Part shown: in pieces, positions 36,019 through 45,035 of the stretch
Numbering within the stretch: the stretch's first letter is position 1
Layout of the letters: each line of letters opens with the position of its first letter
Source: Arthrobacter sp. C2
GTDB lineage: Bacteria > Actinomycetota > Actinomycetes > Actinomycetales > Micrococcaceae
Length of the DNA: 64,000 bases
Direction: 5' to 3'
Assembly (NCBI GenBank): GCA_024207135.1
Contig: CP042428.1
Span: 1,054,001-1,118,000 of the forward strand
The notes under the pieces: generated by a model
Told to the model about the DNA's origin: nothing
What the model saw: the letters and a program-made list of their open reading frames with translations, nothing else
Database searches by the model: none
Translations under genes and position numbers: made by a program

Positions 36019-36357
36019 TTACACCGCGGCCAGGCCGCGCTCACCGGTGCGAACCCTGATCACTTCCTCCACGTGGGTGACCCAGATCTTCCCGTCGCCG
36101 GCGCTACCGGTGTTTGCCGTGGAGATCAAGACATCCAGGATGTCGTCGCAGGAGTCCTCCTCCACCAAGATTTCGAGGCGGACCTTGGGAAGGAGGTCGA
36201 CAGTGTACTCAGCGCCCCGGTAGACCTGCGTGTGTCCGCGCTGCCGACCGTAACCGCTGGCTTGGCTGATGGTCATGCCCTGGACCCCGTAGGACTCGAG
36301 TGCCTCCCGGATCTGGTCCGTCTTTTCAGGCCGGATGATGGCTGTCACGAGTTTCAT
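36019..36357 (-). CDS. glnK: PII nitrogen-regulatory protein (GlnK/GlnB)
   Basis: A 112-residue trimeric PII signal protein that senses 2-oxoglutarate, ATP and ADP and blocks AmtB. The T-loop is 'QRGHTQVYRGAEYTVDLLPK' with the modifiable Tyr at 51 (YRGAEY); the B and C loops are 'VEEDSCDDILDVLISTANTG' and 'GDGKIWVTHVEEVIRVRTGE'. Its ATG overlaps the amtB stop by four bases (36354-36357), the usual amtB-glnK coupling. The modifying enzyme gene glnD, commonly next in actinobacteria, is absent from this window. Confidence 0.96.
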   Translation of the reverse strand: MKLVTAIIRPEKTDQIREALESYGVQGMTISQASGYGRQRGHTQVYRGAEYTVDLLPKVRLEILVEEDSCDDILDVLISTANTGSAGDGKIWVTHVEEVIRVRTGERGLAAV

Positions 36358-37682
36358 GCGTTGACCTCTTCCTTGACTCGATCCGCATCCTTGGCGGCGG
36401 CGGACTTCAGGTGTGCCGAGGTGGCCGGGTGCGGGACGAAGGTCCCGCCGGTACCCAGGCCGCCGAACTCGTAGCCGGTCTCGGCGTGCTGCATCAGGTC
36501 GATGCCGGCGATTTCGTGCTCGGTGGTGATGCGGAAGCCCATGGTCTTGTGAATGGCCAGGCCGATGATGGCGGTCATGATGGCGGTGAAGGACATGACC
36601 ACCAGGCAGGCTACGATCTGGGCCCAGAGCTGGCCGAATCCCCCGCCGTAGAAGAGTCCGCCACCCACGCCGTCAACAGGAAGGGCAATGAAGCCCAGGG
36701 CCACGGTTCCAATGATGCCGGAGACCAGGTGAACACCCACCACGTCAAGGGAATCATCGTAGCCCCAGCGGTACTTCAGACCCACGGCCAGGGCCGAGGC
36801 GACGCCGGCAACAATGCCCAATCCAATGGCTGCAACAGGAGTGATGTTGGCGCAGGCCGGGGTGATGGCCACCAGCCCGGCCACGATGCCAGAGGCAGCG
36901 CCCAAGGATGTGCTGTGGCCGTCGCGAAGGCGCTCGACCAGGATCCAGCCCAGCAATGCTGCGGCGGGGGCTGCCAGGGTGTTCACCCAGATCAATCCGG
37001 CTTCCTCAGCGGTGCTGGCGGCGCCGCCGTTGAATCCAAACCAACCGAACCAAAGCAGGGCCGCACCAAGCATGACGAAGGGGATGTTGTGGGGACGCTG
37101 GCTCGGATCCTTCCCGAAACCGCGGCGCTTGCCAAGGATGAGCGCCAAGATCAGTCCGGCAACGCCGGCATTGATGTGCACCACGGTGCCTCCGGCAAAG
37201 TCAATGGCCTCGCCCACCACCGAGCCGATGGCGCCGTCGGCTCCGAGGATGCCGCCGCCCCAGACCCAGAAGGCGATCGGCGCGTAGACCACGGTCACCC
37301 AGACGGGAACGAACACCATCCAGGCACTGAATTTTGCGCGGTCCGCCACGGCTCCGGAAATCAGTGCAACGGTGATGATCGCGAAGGTCGCTCCGTAACC
37401 GGCAGCAATGAAGCCATCGGTGCCGAGCATCGATCCCATCCCGAACCCGTCCGCCGGATTTCCCATGAGGCCGCCAATGTTTGCGCCGCCGCCCGACATG
37501 GAGTTTCCCCAGAGCACCCACACCACGGTGACCAGGGCGATGGCCGAGAAGCTCATCATCATCATGTTCAGTACGCTTTTGGCCCGGGTCATCCCGCCGT
37601 AGAAGAATGCCAGTGCCGGGGTCATCAGCAGGACGAGCGCGGCACACACCATCATCCATACCTGAGTCGTTGTTAGCTCCAT
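36354..37682 (-). CDS. amtB: Ammonium transporter AmtB
   Basis: A trimeric channel for ammonium uptake; 442 aa from ATG 37682 (GGGAGG eight bases before). About eleven helices; visible Amt signatures include 'TTQVWMMVCAALVLLMTPAL', 'FFYGGMTRAKSVLNMMMMSF', 'DFAGGTVVHINAGVAGLILA' and 'MLGAALLWFGWFGFNGGAA'. The conserved pore His in 'VVHINAG' and 'VGVHLVSGIIGTVALG' are present. Co-transcribed with glnK. A GlnR-type site about 86 bases upstream suggests induction under nitrogen limitation. Confidence 0.96.
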   Translation of the reverse strand: MELTTTQVWMMVCAALVLLMTPALAFFYGGMTRAKSVLNMMMMSFSAIALVTVVWVLWGNSMSGGGANIGGLMGNPADGFGMGSMLGTDGFIAAGYGATFAIITVALISGAVADRAKFSAWMVFVPVWVTVVYAPIAFWVWGGGILGADGAIGSVVGEAIDFAGGTVVHINAGVAGLILALILGKRRGFGKDPSQRPHNIPFVMLGAALLWFGWFGFNGGAASTAEEAGLIWVNTLAAPAAALLGWILVERLRDGHSTSLGAASGIVAGLVAITPACANITPVAAIGLGIVAGVASALAVGLKYRWGYDDSLDVVGVHLVSGIIGTVALGFIALPVDGVGGGLFYGGGFGQLWAQIVACLVVMSFTAIMTAIIGLAIHKTMGFRITTEHEIAGIDLMQHAETGYEFGGLGTGGTFVPHPATSAHLKSAAAKDADRVKEEVNA

Positions 37683-37767
37683 GTCTAACGCCTCCCTGAA
37701 TCGCTCGCGAGTCTTTCTCGCCTGATTCAAGAATTCCTTGACGGTGTTACGTGCGATTCGACCAACC

Positions 37768-37783
37768 GTTTCGCGGGGGTTAC
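37768..37783 (-). promoter_or_regulatory. GlnR-type binding box upstream of amtB
   Basis: On the minus strand: GTAAC, six bases (CCCCGC), GAAAC, an exact match to the GTnAC-n6-GaAAc element of actinobacterial GlnR. A further GTAAC half-site follows 17 bases downstream (toward amtB). It lies 86-101 bases before the amtB start. Confidence 0.65.
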
Positions 37784-37820
37784 CGAATCGCTCTTGAAGT
37801 AAAAGGCTCGTGTCTTGCAC

Positions 37821-38983
37821 ATTGCGTGCTTGTTTCCGGGCTTCGTAGTGGCATGGGAAAGGCAGCCACAGAGGTACCGCAACGTCAGTCTAAACAGACA
37901 GTTGAGCGTTATGCCCTTTGACGATGAATGTTCAAGCTTTCTCCTGGTATGAGGCGCCTTGGTGGACGGTTCGATTTTGAATAATTGACCCAGACAAGCT
38001 GACGCGAACCGAAATTGAGGCCACGGATCATGAGCAGATTCAAATGCCCACATGGGTTCGTTCTGTAGCTAAACAATCACGCCCGTGATCTCGGCGGGTA
38101 GGCAGGCACCGCTTTCGATTCTAATCTGCGTCAAGGGCTCCATTGGTGTCCGCAGTGCGGCGTGGAGCTGGAACCGTGCTGTTCACACACCGAAACGGCG
38201 GAGGCGTTTCGGAGTCACTGACCGGTCGTTGTCGTTCCCAGTTGTGGGCAGGCGCTCCGGGCGCAATGTGGAACAGTTTTTCATGCCCTTGTTCCCGGCC
38301 ACACTGGGCGCGATGTAGCCATGGTGATCGCCGAACGCGCCGAGGCCCTGGTGACGGAGGTGTCTGCCAGTCGCCGAAACGCAAAACGTATGGATCAGAT
38401 AGTAAGTGTGGTGAGCGTTAAGGTTCTTACCCACGCGGGCGCCTCGCCCACTGAATTGGCTCGGCTCGCAACGCTGGAGTTGCGGAATTCGTAACATTCA
38501 TGCGCCGACTTGGTCGTACCAATTGGCAATGTCTCGGCCTATGGCGGAGGGAATCCGCAGGGCCTGTGCTGGTGGAATCCGTCGTATGAATGGGCACAGC
38601 CCTGTTCATCCCTTCACAACCATTGTGAATGCACCTGCAGTGGATTTATCCATCCCCCGTCCAACGCTGGAAATCGCGCCATCCGCAGAGTACATAGATA
38701 GCAGCACAACCGCTCACGCGTGCAACCACATGTTGACGAGCTCGATCAACAAATTTTTGGCATTTGCGGCCCAATAGGTGGTGTGCACGATGTTGCGTCA
38801 ATTGGTCGCCTTAGAACATCCATGGACGTTCACCGGGACCAGAAGTACTCCTTCTGCGCGCAACGACCGCAGGCTCAAGGCCTAGCTGAGCTTCTACGAA
38901 ATGCTGGTTATGCTTGGTACTGCCATCAAGGTGAAATTTGCGCCCACGTGGCGGTCGGTAGAAAATACGGAAGGTCATATCCT
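37821..38983. other. Long, lower-GC intergenic region between amtB and a glycosyltransferase
   Basis: Apart from the small candidate ORF at 38321 I see no gene. The base composition is visibly less GC-rich than the left half of the window and stays so through the next two genes, suggesting acquired DNA. No IS ends or tRNA-like structures were recognised. Confidence 0.4.
38321..38494 (+). CDS. Candidate 57-residue protein of unknown function
   Basis: From ATG 38321 the frame reads MVIAERAEALVTEVSASRRN, then 'AKRMDQIVSVVSVKVLTHAG' and 'ASPTELARLATLELRNS' and stop. The composition and amphipathic helices look protein-like, and the 'ASPTELARLATLEL' end resembles a helix-turn-helix recognition unit, but no good ribosome binding site exists and I cannot name a family. 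It may be the remnant of a longer gene. Confidence 0.35.
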   Translation: MVIAERAEALVTEVSASRRNAKRMDQIVSVVSVKVLTHAGASPTELARLATLELRNS

Positions 38984-40519
38984 ATGCATTACGAATCGCG
39001 AGACGTGTTCTGCGTCTTTCCAAAGTTCGGGCCCGGAGGAATGACTACAGCAATCATGAACCGGACAGCCCAGCTGGCGGAGGCCGGACATCGATGCAAG
39101 ATCGTAGCGTACGACTACGACGCGGAAATGCGGACCACCGCCGCACGCCATCAAGCATCGGGACGGCTACACTACGGCGTTGAGGTCCTGTCGCCCTATT
39201 ATTCGCTGAAAGATGCCAATACCCTCGACCCTCTTACGGCGGCCGACCCCACCGTTCATGCCCTTGCTGAAGACGGATTCCTTATCCAAGACGACGAATT
39301 CACAACGCGTAACTACGCACGATATTTCACGTCTGATGGGATCTACAAGAAAAACAAGAACTGGAATCCAAGCACGGGCAAGCTGACCCACATTGATCAT
39401 TTCAATGAAGACAAGGAAATATCTAGGCGGGAAGAGTTCGACGTCGCAGGAATGCTTCATCGTGAAATCGGGTACGTGCGGGGCAAGAAGAACAGAGAAC
39501 GATACTTCACGGTGGACGGATTCTGTTATCTCGTTCGCTGGTACGAGCCTGAGGACAACAAACCACTAAGCGTATACACCTTCGAGCGAAGCAGCACCAA
39601 GGTGACCCGCTATTCCAGCGTCTGGGCATGGCGCCTTGATTGGTTACGCCGTCTTGTCAACAGTTGCCAGCAAAAGGTGTTAGTGCTCGGCGACGGAACT
39701 TACGTTCCCCCGCAGCTTCTAAATCTCAAGTCAGACAACGCTGCTAACTTTGTGGTACTTCACACGAACCACAGGGATGCCGACGGTGAGCTACGTCCGC
39801 GATACGAGCCCTACTTCTCGAAACTCGACAAATTTGACGGTCTTGTCGCCCTGACCCACCGTCAGGCCAAGGACATCGCTTATGAATTCGGCCTAACCAA
39901 ACGTGTCTGGACAATACCCAATGCCATCAACCTTTGGCCATTGCGCAATCTTGAGAAGAACGAGCACCAGGCAGTCATCCTGGCCCGCATTACAGCCGGC
40001 AAAGGCATCGACGATTCTATTCAGGCCTTCCGCTCCGTTGTGGACCGGATCCCGGATGCAACGCTGAACATCTTTGGTGAGGGGCTCCCCGCTGACAAGG
40101 GGAAGATCGTCAACAAACTTAAGGCCTTGATCACAGAACTTGGACTCGAAAACAACGTCTTCCTGCGCGGATACACCAATGAGGCGCTTGCCGAGTTCGA
40201 AGGATCTGCACTTTCAATCCTTTCTTCTTACAGCGAAGGTCTGCCGTATACGGTTGCCGAATCGATGACGATGCAAACCCCCGTCGTCGCCTATGACTGC
40301 AAATACGGTCCAGCTGACTTCATCACCGATGGCGAGGACGGTTATCTCGTTGAAGAAGGCAACGTGGAATTGCTGGCCCAAAGAATCACGTCTCTAATGT
40401 TGGAACCCGAATTGGCGAAGAATATGGGGATCCGAGCACGGAACAAGATCAGTACCGAACATTCATCGGCGAGCTCTGCCCGCCGATGGCAAGAGCTTAT
40501 TTCGACGATGATTGGTTGA
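38984..40519 (+). CDS. GT4 glycosyltransferase, TagE-like
   Basis: A 511-residue glycosyltransferase, second of its kind here. The start is ATG 38984 with GGAAGG nine bases before; the frame is open further upstream but without a site. N-terminal domain: 'FPKFGPGGMTTAIMNRTAQL'. A TagE-type middle insert contains 'YFTVDGFCYLVRWYEPEDNK'. The C-terminal donor domain has 'VILARITAGKGIDDSIQAF', 'SYSEGLPYTVAESMTMQTPV' and 'YDCKYGPADFITDGEDGYLV', the KYGP-x-D-x-I block typical of poly(glycerol-phosphate) alpha-glucosyltransferases. Codon use is more AT-rich than neighbours such as the ole genes. It probably glycosylates the polymer made by the next gene product. Confidence 0.86.
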   Translation: MHYESRDVFCVFPKFGPGGMTTAIMNRTAQLAEAGHRCKIVAYDYDAEMRTTAARHQASGRLHYGVEVLSPYYSLKDANTLDPLTAADPTVHALAEDGFLIQDDEFTTRNYARYFTSDGIYKKNKNWNPSTGKLTHIDHFNEDKEISRREEFDVAGMLHREIGYVRGKKNRERYFTVDGFCYLVRWYEPEDNKPLSVYTFERSSTKVTRYSSVWAWRLDWLRRLVNSCQQKVLVLGDGTYVPPQLLNLKSDNAANFVVLHTNHRDADGELRPRYEPYFSKLDKFDGLVALTHRQAKDIAYEFGLTKRVWTIPNAINLWPLRNLEKNEHQAVILARITAGKGIDDSIQAFRSVVDRIPDATLNIFGEGLPADKGKIVNKLKALITELGLENNVFLRGYTNEALAEFEGSALSILSSYSEGLPYTVAESMTMQTPVVAYDCKYGPADFITDGEDGYLVEEGNVELLAQRITSLMLEPELAKNMGIRARNKISTEHSSASSARRWQELISTMIG

Positions 40520-40530
40520 ACTTGATGCAC

Positions 40531-40567
40531 CAAACCGGGACGCATTCAAATGGTGCGTCCCGGTTTG
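40531..40567. terminator. Hairpin terminator after the glycosyltransferase
   Basis: CAAACCGGGACGCA (40531-40544), nine-base loop, TGCGTCCCGGTTTG (40554-40567): a perfect 14-bp stem followed by AAATAACG. Separates the glycosyltransferase from the TPR-TagF gene. Confidence 0.8.
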
Positions 40568-40756
40568 AAATAACGATTTCGTGGGATGCTCAGGCAGCCG
40601 TCGATACCTTTCACTGGTTAAGAATCGCTCGGGGACTACAGGATCTGGGGAGCTAATGCCCAGCATCCTGGGCACAGTCAGCTTTCAGTTAAGCTAGATG
40701 ATGGCTCCCGTTGCCCGGATGGTTGCCGTTTCGCATATTAATGTTAGGTAATTGTC

Positions 40757-43700
40757 TTGCTTCGTCGTCAAATCATCTGGAACTTCTATATCCAACAAGG
40801 CAGACTCCAAGCGCGAAAAGGCCAATGGTCCAAAGCCGCGAAACTATTTGAACAAGGCGCCGCGGTGACACCGACGGCCGATGCGTTTTACTACTTGGGC
40901 AATGCCCAGTTTCAACTAAAGAAATATCGAGAGGCCCTCGAATCGACCGAGCGATCCATCGCTATGGCCGGAAACGACCCTGCTCGCCAGATCCGACTGG
41001 GAGCCCTTTATGAGCGAGTTGGCCGTCATATAGATGCTGTGCGGGTCTACTCAACGGCGCTGCAGGCGGATCCCGGAAATGTAGGGCTCAGCAAACGCCT
41101 CACACGCGCCGAGAAAAACGCCAAGGACACCACCCAGATCGCCGTAGCAGCGCCGAAGAAGTTAAGCGCGATCGAATCGGCCATTGAGGAGCTCGACGGT
41201 ACGACCAAGACGCTCCTGGCCACCGGTGAACCTTGGAAGCGCCTCGCATTTTTGACAAAGGCAATGGGTGACGATCCGAAGAATGCCATTTGGCCGTACC
41301 ATTGCGGCCTTACCGAACTACAGTTGGGTCGGGAGAAATTAGCAGTAAAATACTTCTCGCAGGCGGCACACCTCGATCCTGACGATCATTCCATTTTATT
41401 CCACCAGGCCTTGGCGATGCTTCGGTGCGATCAACCTGAAGCGATCGAGGCGACAGTAACCAAGGGCCTTGCCCTCAAGGGTGCAGCCGTGGACAAGGAT
41501 GTCGAGCCCGGAGCATTCTTCCAATCCAAAGGCCTTTGGGGTCCGGCAGCCAAGCTATACGAACACCGCTTGAAGATGAAACCATCGCATTCGGACCTTA
41601 ACTATCGCCTCGGCGTTGCTCATGAACGTCTGCAAAATTGGTCCAGTGCGGCAACCTTTCATTACCGGGCACTGATCTTCGAACCAGAGTCCGCTGCACG
41701 CCATTTTCGATATGCTACTGCGCTAGAGCGGTTGTGCCGTTTCACCGAAGCGGCCGAGGCCTATGCGGTTGCCGTGCGGCTCACCAAAGGCCCACAAACT
41801 GACTGGCTTTACCGTCAGGCTTCAGCACTGAACGCAGCGGGTGACACTGCGGGCGCCATTGCCGCATTCATTCGGCTCTACCCGGAGGACGAAGCTCTCC
41901 TATGGATCGAACCTGGCTCATCCAGCGAAGAGTACGACATATCCGCATACGAATCGGAACTGCTCGCCAAGAATCTCCAGCACGCATTGACAACACACGA
42001 TCCAAAGCATCTCTACGAACGAGGTTCAGCCTTCCTTAGGCAAAAGCAGTTCGACATTGCCGCCACCGCACTGCAAGCCGCAGTCCGGCAGCAATCAATC
42101 CACAAGCCTCGATGGTATTTCCGCTTGGCTCTGGCACAGCTCGCAGCGGGTTACACTGCCGAGGCGATCGAGAGCTTCCGCGATACCCAAAAGTTCAGGG
42201 GTCCAGTCAGCATCGGTAGTCACAGCTACTTCAAAAAGGAATGGCAAGAAAAGGCCATGCAGTACGTGGAGTACTCTCAGTCCTTGGCACTTGAGGAAAA
42301 CACTGTACTTTTCGAAAGCTACCAAGGCAACAGGGTCGATTGCAATCCCGCCGCCATCTATCGTGAGCTCCGCTCAGACCACCGCTACTCCCACATGAGA
42401 TTCGTGTGGATCATTGGCGCAAAGACCATGATTCCGGACGACGTCACCAACGACCCTCGGGTTAGTCTTGTCAGGCACGGCTCGGACCTCTACCGGAGAA
42501 GTTTGGCTACGGCCAAGTACCTCGTGTCCAACGTGACGTTTCTCCACTACTTCGTGAGACGTGAGGGACAACGATATCTGAACACGTGGCACGGGACACC
42601 GCTCAAAGCACTGGGCAAGGACATCACCGGAGGGTTCATGCAACATGGAAACGTTGCCCGGAACTTCATACAGGCGACCCACATCCTGGCACCGAACAAT
42701 CACACCCATGAAAGCCTCATCCGGGGACACGACGTCGAGGGGCTGTTCACCGGCAAGGTTGCCCGGCTGGGCACACCGCGGATCGATCGAATGATGTCGA
42801 TTTCTCCGGCCCGGAGGAGTGAACTGTTCAACCGACTGGGTCTTGCCGACGACGGACGACAGGTCATCTTCTATGCACCTACGTGGCGTGGTTCCCGGGA
42901 CAGCAAGCATTTTGACCGTGACAAGCTCATCAGTGATCTCAGCACATTGTCCAAGCGGAACGCACACGTAGTCTTCCGTGCACACCGCCTGACAGAGGCT
43001 CTACTCAAAGGCGTCGACCTGGACGTGACACTGGTTCCGGCCGATATAGATTCCTATGATGTCCTCGGAATCACTGATGTGCTCATTACTGACTATTCAA
43101 GTATCTTCTTTGATTTCCTTCCCGCACGTCGCCCAATCGTCTTCTACGCATATGACCTGGACGAGTATCTTTCGGAACGGGGACTCTATTTCGAATTATC
43201 CAAAATGCCTGGTGAAATCGCGCGCACCATTGTCGAACTTGGCGAGTGCCTAGACCGAGCGGCGGATTCCGGCATCCAGAATACAGAGCAGTACGACCGG
43301 GCCGTCGAGGAGTTTGCCCCGCGCGAACAGGGAAACGCCGCACAACGCGCCGTGGCCTTCCTAATGGAAGACGATGTCGAGTTCGTTGTGGATCTCCCGC
43401 AAACGAATCGTGAACTGATCTTGTTTCGCCACAACTTTGCGCCAGGTGCGACCACCGAGGCAGTCCTGGACTTCGTGTCCAAGCTCGATCCATCACGTTT
43501 CAGGGTCATCGTGCAATTCGACCGGACAGCAATCCAGCATTCTCCTGCACGCCGGGCAAACGTCGACCGGTTGCCTGGTCACGTCCAGCGCTTGGTTCGC
43601 TCCGGCGAATTCTTGGCATCCGTTGAGGAACGATGGGTCATCAACACCTTCAACAAGGCCCACAGTTGGGCCAATGCGGAGCAGGAAGGCATCTTCCGCC

Positions 43701-43969
43701 GGGCCTTCGAACGCGAGTTCCGCCGCACGATCGGAACCGCCAAGTTTGATGAGGTCTTCCAAATAGCCTCCGACGATCTCGTCGGAAGAGCTATGCTGGC
43801 ATCGTCGCGAGACAATGCCAGAAACCGAGTCCTCTTCCTGGACCGGACTCTTGAAGATGTCAGGCGTGGGACGGATGCCGTTGACGTCACAGAGGCGCTT
43901 CCAGTCGCAGGTTGGTACGACAACCTCATCACCGACATGACTGAACATGCAACGTCGCAGCACCTATAG
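40757..43969 (+). CDS. TPR-repeat protein fused to a TagF-like CDP-glycerol glycerophosphotransferase
   Basis: A 1070-residue fusion. Residues 1 to about 490 are helical TPR-like repeats ('AFYYLGNAQFQLKKYREALE', 'IRLGALYERVGRHIDAVRVY', 'NYRLGVAHERLQNWSSAATF'). Residues 500-880 are the teichoic acid polymerase domain: 'TVLFESYQGNRVDCNPAAIY', 'YLNTWHGTPLKALGKDITGG' (catalytic His region near 612), 'VIFYAPTWRGSRDS', 'VVFRAHRL' and 'VLITDYSSIFFDFLPARRPI' (near 778). A C-terminal 190 residues are unassigned. The start appears to be TTG 40757. It should polymerise glycerol- or ribitol-phosphate; the TPR part may dock it to partners or sense polymer length. Confidence 0.85.
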   Translation: MLRRQIIWNFYIQQGRLQARKGQWSKAAKLFEQGAAVTPTADAFYYLGNAQFQLKKYREALESTERSIAMAGNDPARQIRLGALYERVGRHIDAVRVYSTALQADPGNVGLSKRLTRAEKNAKDTTQIAVAAPKKLSAIESAIEELDGTTKTLLATGEPWKRLAFLTKAMGDDPKNAIWPYHCGLTELQLGREKLAVKYFSQAAHLDPDDHSILFHQALAMLRCDQPEAIEATVTKGLALKGAAVDKDVEPGAFFQSKGLWGPAAKLYEHRLKMKPSHSDLNYRLGVAHERLQNWSSAATFHYRALIFEPESAARHFRYATALERLCRFTEAAEAYAVAVRLTKGPQTDWLYRQASALNAAGDTAGAIAAFIRLYPEDEALLWIEPGSSSEEYDISAYESELLAKNLQHALTTHDPKHLYERGSAFLRQKQFDIAATALQAAVRQQSIHKPRWYFRLALAQLAAGYTAEAIESFRDTQKFRGPVSIGSHSYFKKEWQEKAMQYVEYSQSLALEENTVLFESYQGNRVDCNPAAIYRELRSDHRYSHMRFVWIIGAKTMIPDDVTNDPRVSLVRHGSDLYRRSLATAKYLVSNVTFLHYFVRREGQRYLNTWHGTPLKALGKDITGGFMQHGNVARNFIQATHILAPNNHTHESLIRGHDVEGLFTGKVARLGTPRIDRMMSISPARRSELFNRLGLADDGRQVIFYAPTWRGSRDSKHFDRDKLISDLSTLSKRNAHVVFRAHRLTEALLKGVDLDVTLVPADIDSYDVLGITDVLITDYSSIFFDFLPARRPIVFYAYDLDEYLSERGLYFELSKMPGEIARTIVELGECLDRAADSGIQNTEQYDRAVEEFAPREQGNAAQRAVAFLMEDDVEFVVDLPQTNRELILFRHNFAPGATTEAVLDFVSKLDPSRFRVIVQFDRTAIQHSPARRANVDRLPGHVQRLVRSGEFLASVEERWVINTFNKAHSWANAEQEGIFRRAFEREFRRTIGTAKFDEVFQIASDDLVGRAMLASSRDNARNRVLFLDRTLEDVRRGTDAVDVTEALPVAGWYDNLITDMTEHATSQHL

Positions 43970-44252
43970 CCATATTCTTGCCCGTCCGGACTGCTAACGA
44001 AGCAGGCCGGATGGCTGGGCCAAGGCCATCCAAAGTCCGGCGCTGGAATGCTTTGAGCTTTTGCCCGGCCTGGTATTTTGGTTTGATCGCTCTGGCCATG
44101 ACGGTCGTGACATCACGCTATTGAATCGTTGTTTCCCACATTCTTCGGAAAGGGCGTTCGGTAGCGGGTGTAGGTCATTATTTTGTGGAAAATTGTCACA
44201 TCGTGGACACCGGACCCTGCTACTTCGAGGACACCTGAGTATTCGACGCTTT

Positions 44253-44800
44253 GGGGGCCACCCATTATCGTGCTTGGGGGCCAGCGATATTGCCGTCGGG
44301 GGCCAGCAGCTGCCCGGATGGGAGCCACCTGCCCCAGCGTATCCACCGATGCTGGGCGGTGCCGATCTTCTCTCGCATGTTCCAACTTCCAACATCGGTC
44401 CGGACGGTGTTGGGAAGATCCGGTCCGTGGCCGCGTCGTCGTGGACGAAGCGCCGGGCCGCGGGCGCCGGGGCCGGCCTTATGGCACCGCTCGCGGAACG
44501 CCGCCCGGTCGCAGCGGCCTGGCCTGTGCCCACGCAGCGCGCGCAGGCGCTTTTCGGTGGCGGGTTCCGGCAATGGCCGCCCCGCGCCGGCAGGACTGAA
44601 CCGGCCATGCTCTTCCAGAGCCTCGCAACGTCCATCGGGTTGTCCCGGGTAATCGCTCCACCTGTGGCCCGGCCGGCTCACGGCACGGGAACGGCCACCT
44701 GTCGACGGCAAGGCGGCTCCCACCAACGCCATTGGTGGCTCCCAGGGAGAATATTCCTGTTTTCCCGGGATGGTCCCCACTCGCAATATTGCTGGTTACC
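44253..44800. mobile_element. Deleted IS21-like element (both ends, no transposase)
   Basis: Left end: octamers GGGGGCCA at 44253, 44276 and 44298 and GGGAGCCA at 44320, spaced 22-23 bases. Right end: inverse motifs CGGCTCCC (44714), TGGCTCCC (44736), TGGTCCCC (44771) and TGGTTACC (44793), also largely 22 bases apart. CGATATTG and CAATATTGC sit symmetrically inside each end. Multiple phased subterminal repeats in inverted orientation are typical of IS21-family ends. The 390 bases between them carry no istA or istB. Confidence 0.55.
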
Positions 44801-44976
44801 ACAGCAGCAAATATTCACACCAACGCCCAAATTTTCTTTTCCCAACACACATGCCACCGAAAACCCCATCTATCGACCCAGTTCCCTTCTGACCGACTCG
44901 AGTCGGTCTCCGCAAGATGATCAACCCGTTGGGTAGCGGCGAGCACCAGTCATATTTCTTAGCCGTCCTTGACCAA

Positions 44977-45015
44977 GACAATGGCGGCTACGCATAGTCC
45001 GTAGCCGCCATTGTC
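44977..45015. terminator. Strong hairpin terminator for the acyltransferase gene
   Basis: A perfect 16-bp stem (44977-44992 with 45000-45015), seven-base loop, located 21 bases past the stop of the minus-strand acyltransferase gene. Confidence 0.82.
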
Positions 45016-45035
45016 AACTGTCCTTACTCCGACGT

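Noticed and set aside
44253-44327. Short regularly spaced repeats considered as a CRISPR array
   Set aside because: Repeats are only 8 bp at 22-bp steps and have inverted counterparts 400 bases away; no cas genes. Better explained as IS ends.
44061-44936. 291-codon plus-strand ORF and several partners at 44.0-44.9 kb
   Set aside because: They span the IS21-like ends, have no recognisable domain and no consistent start.
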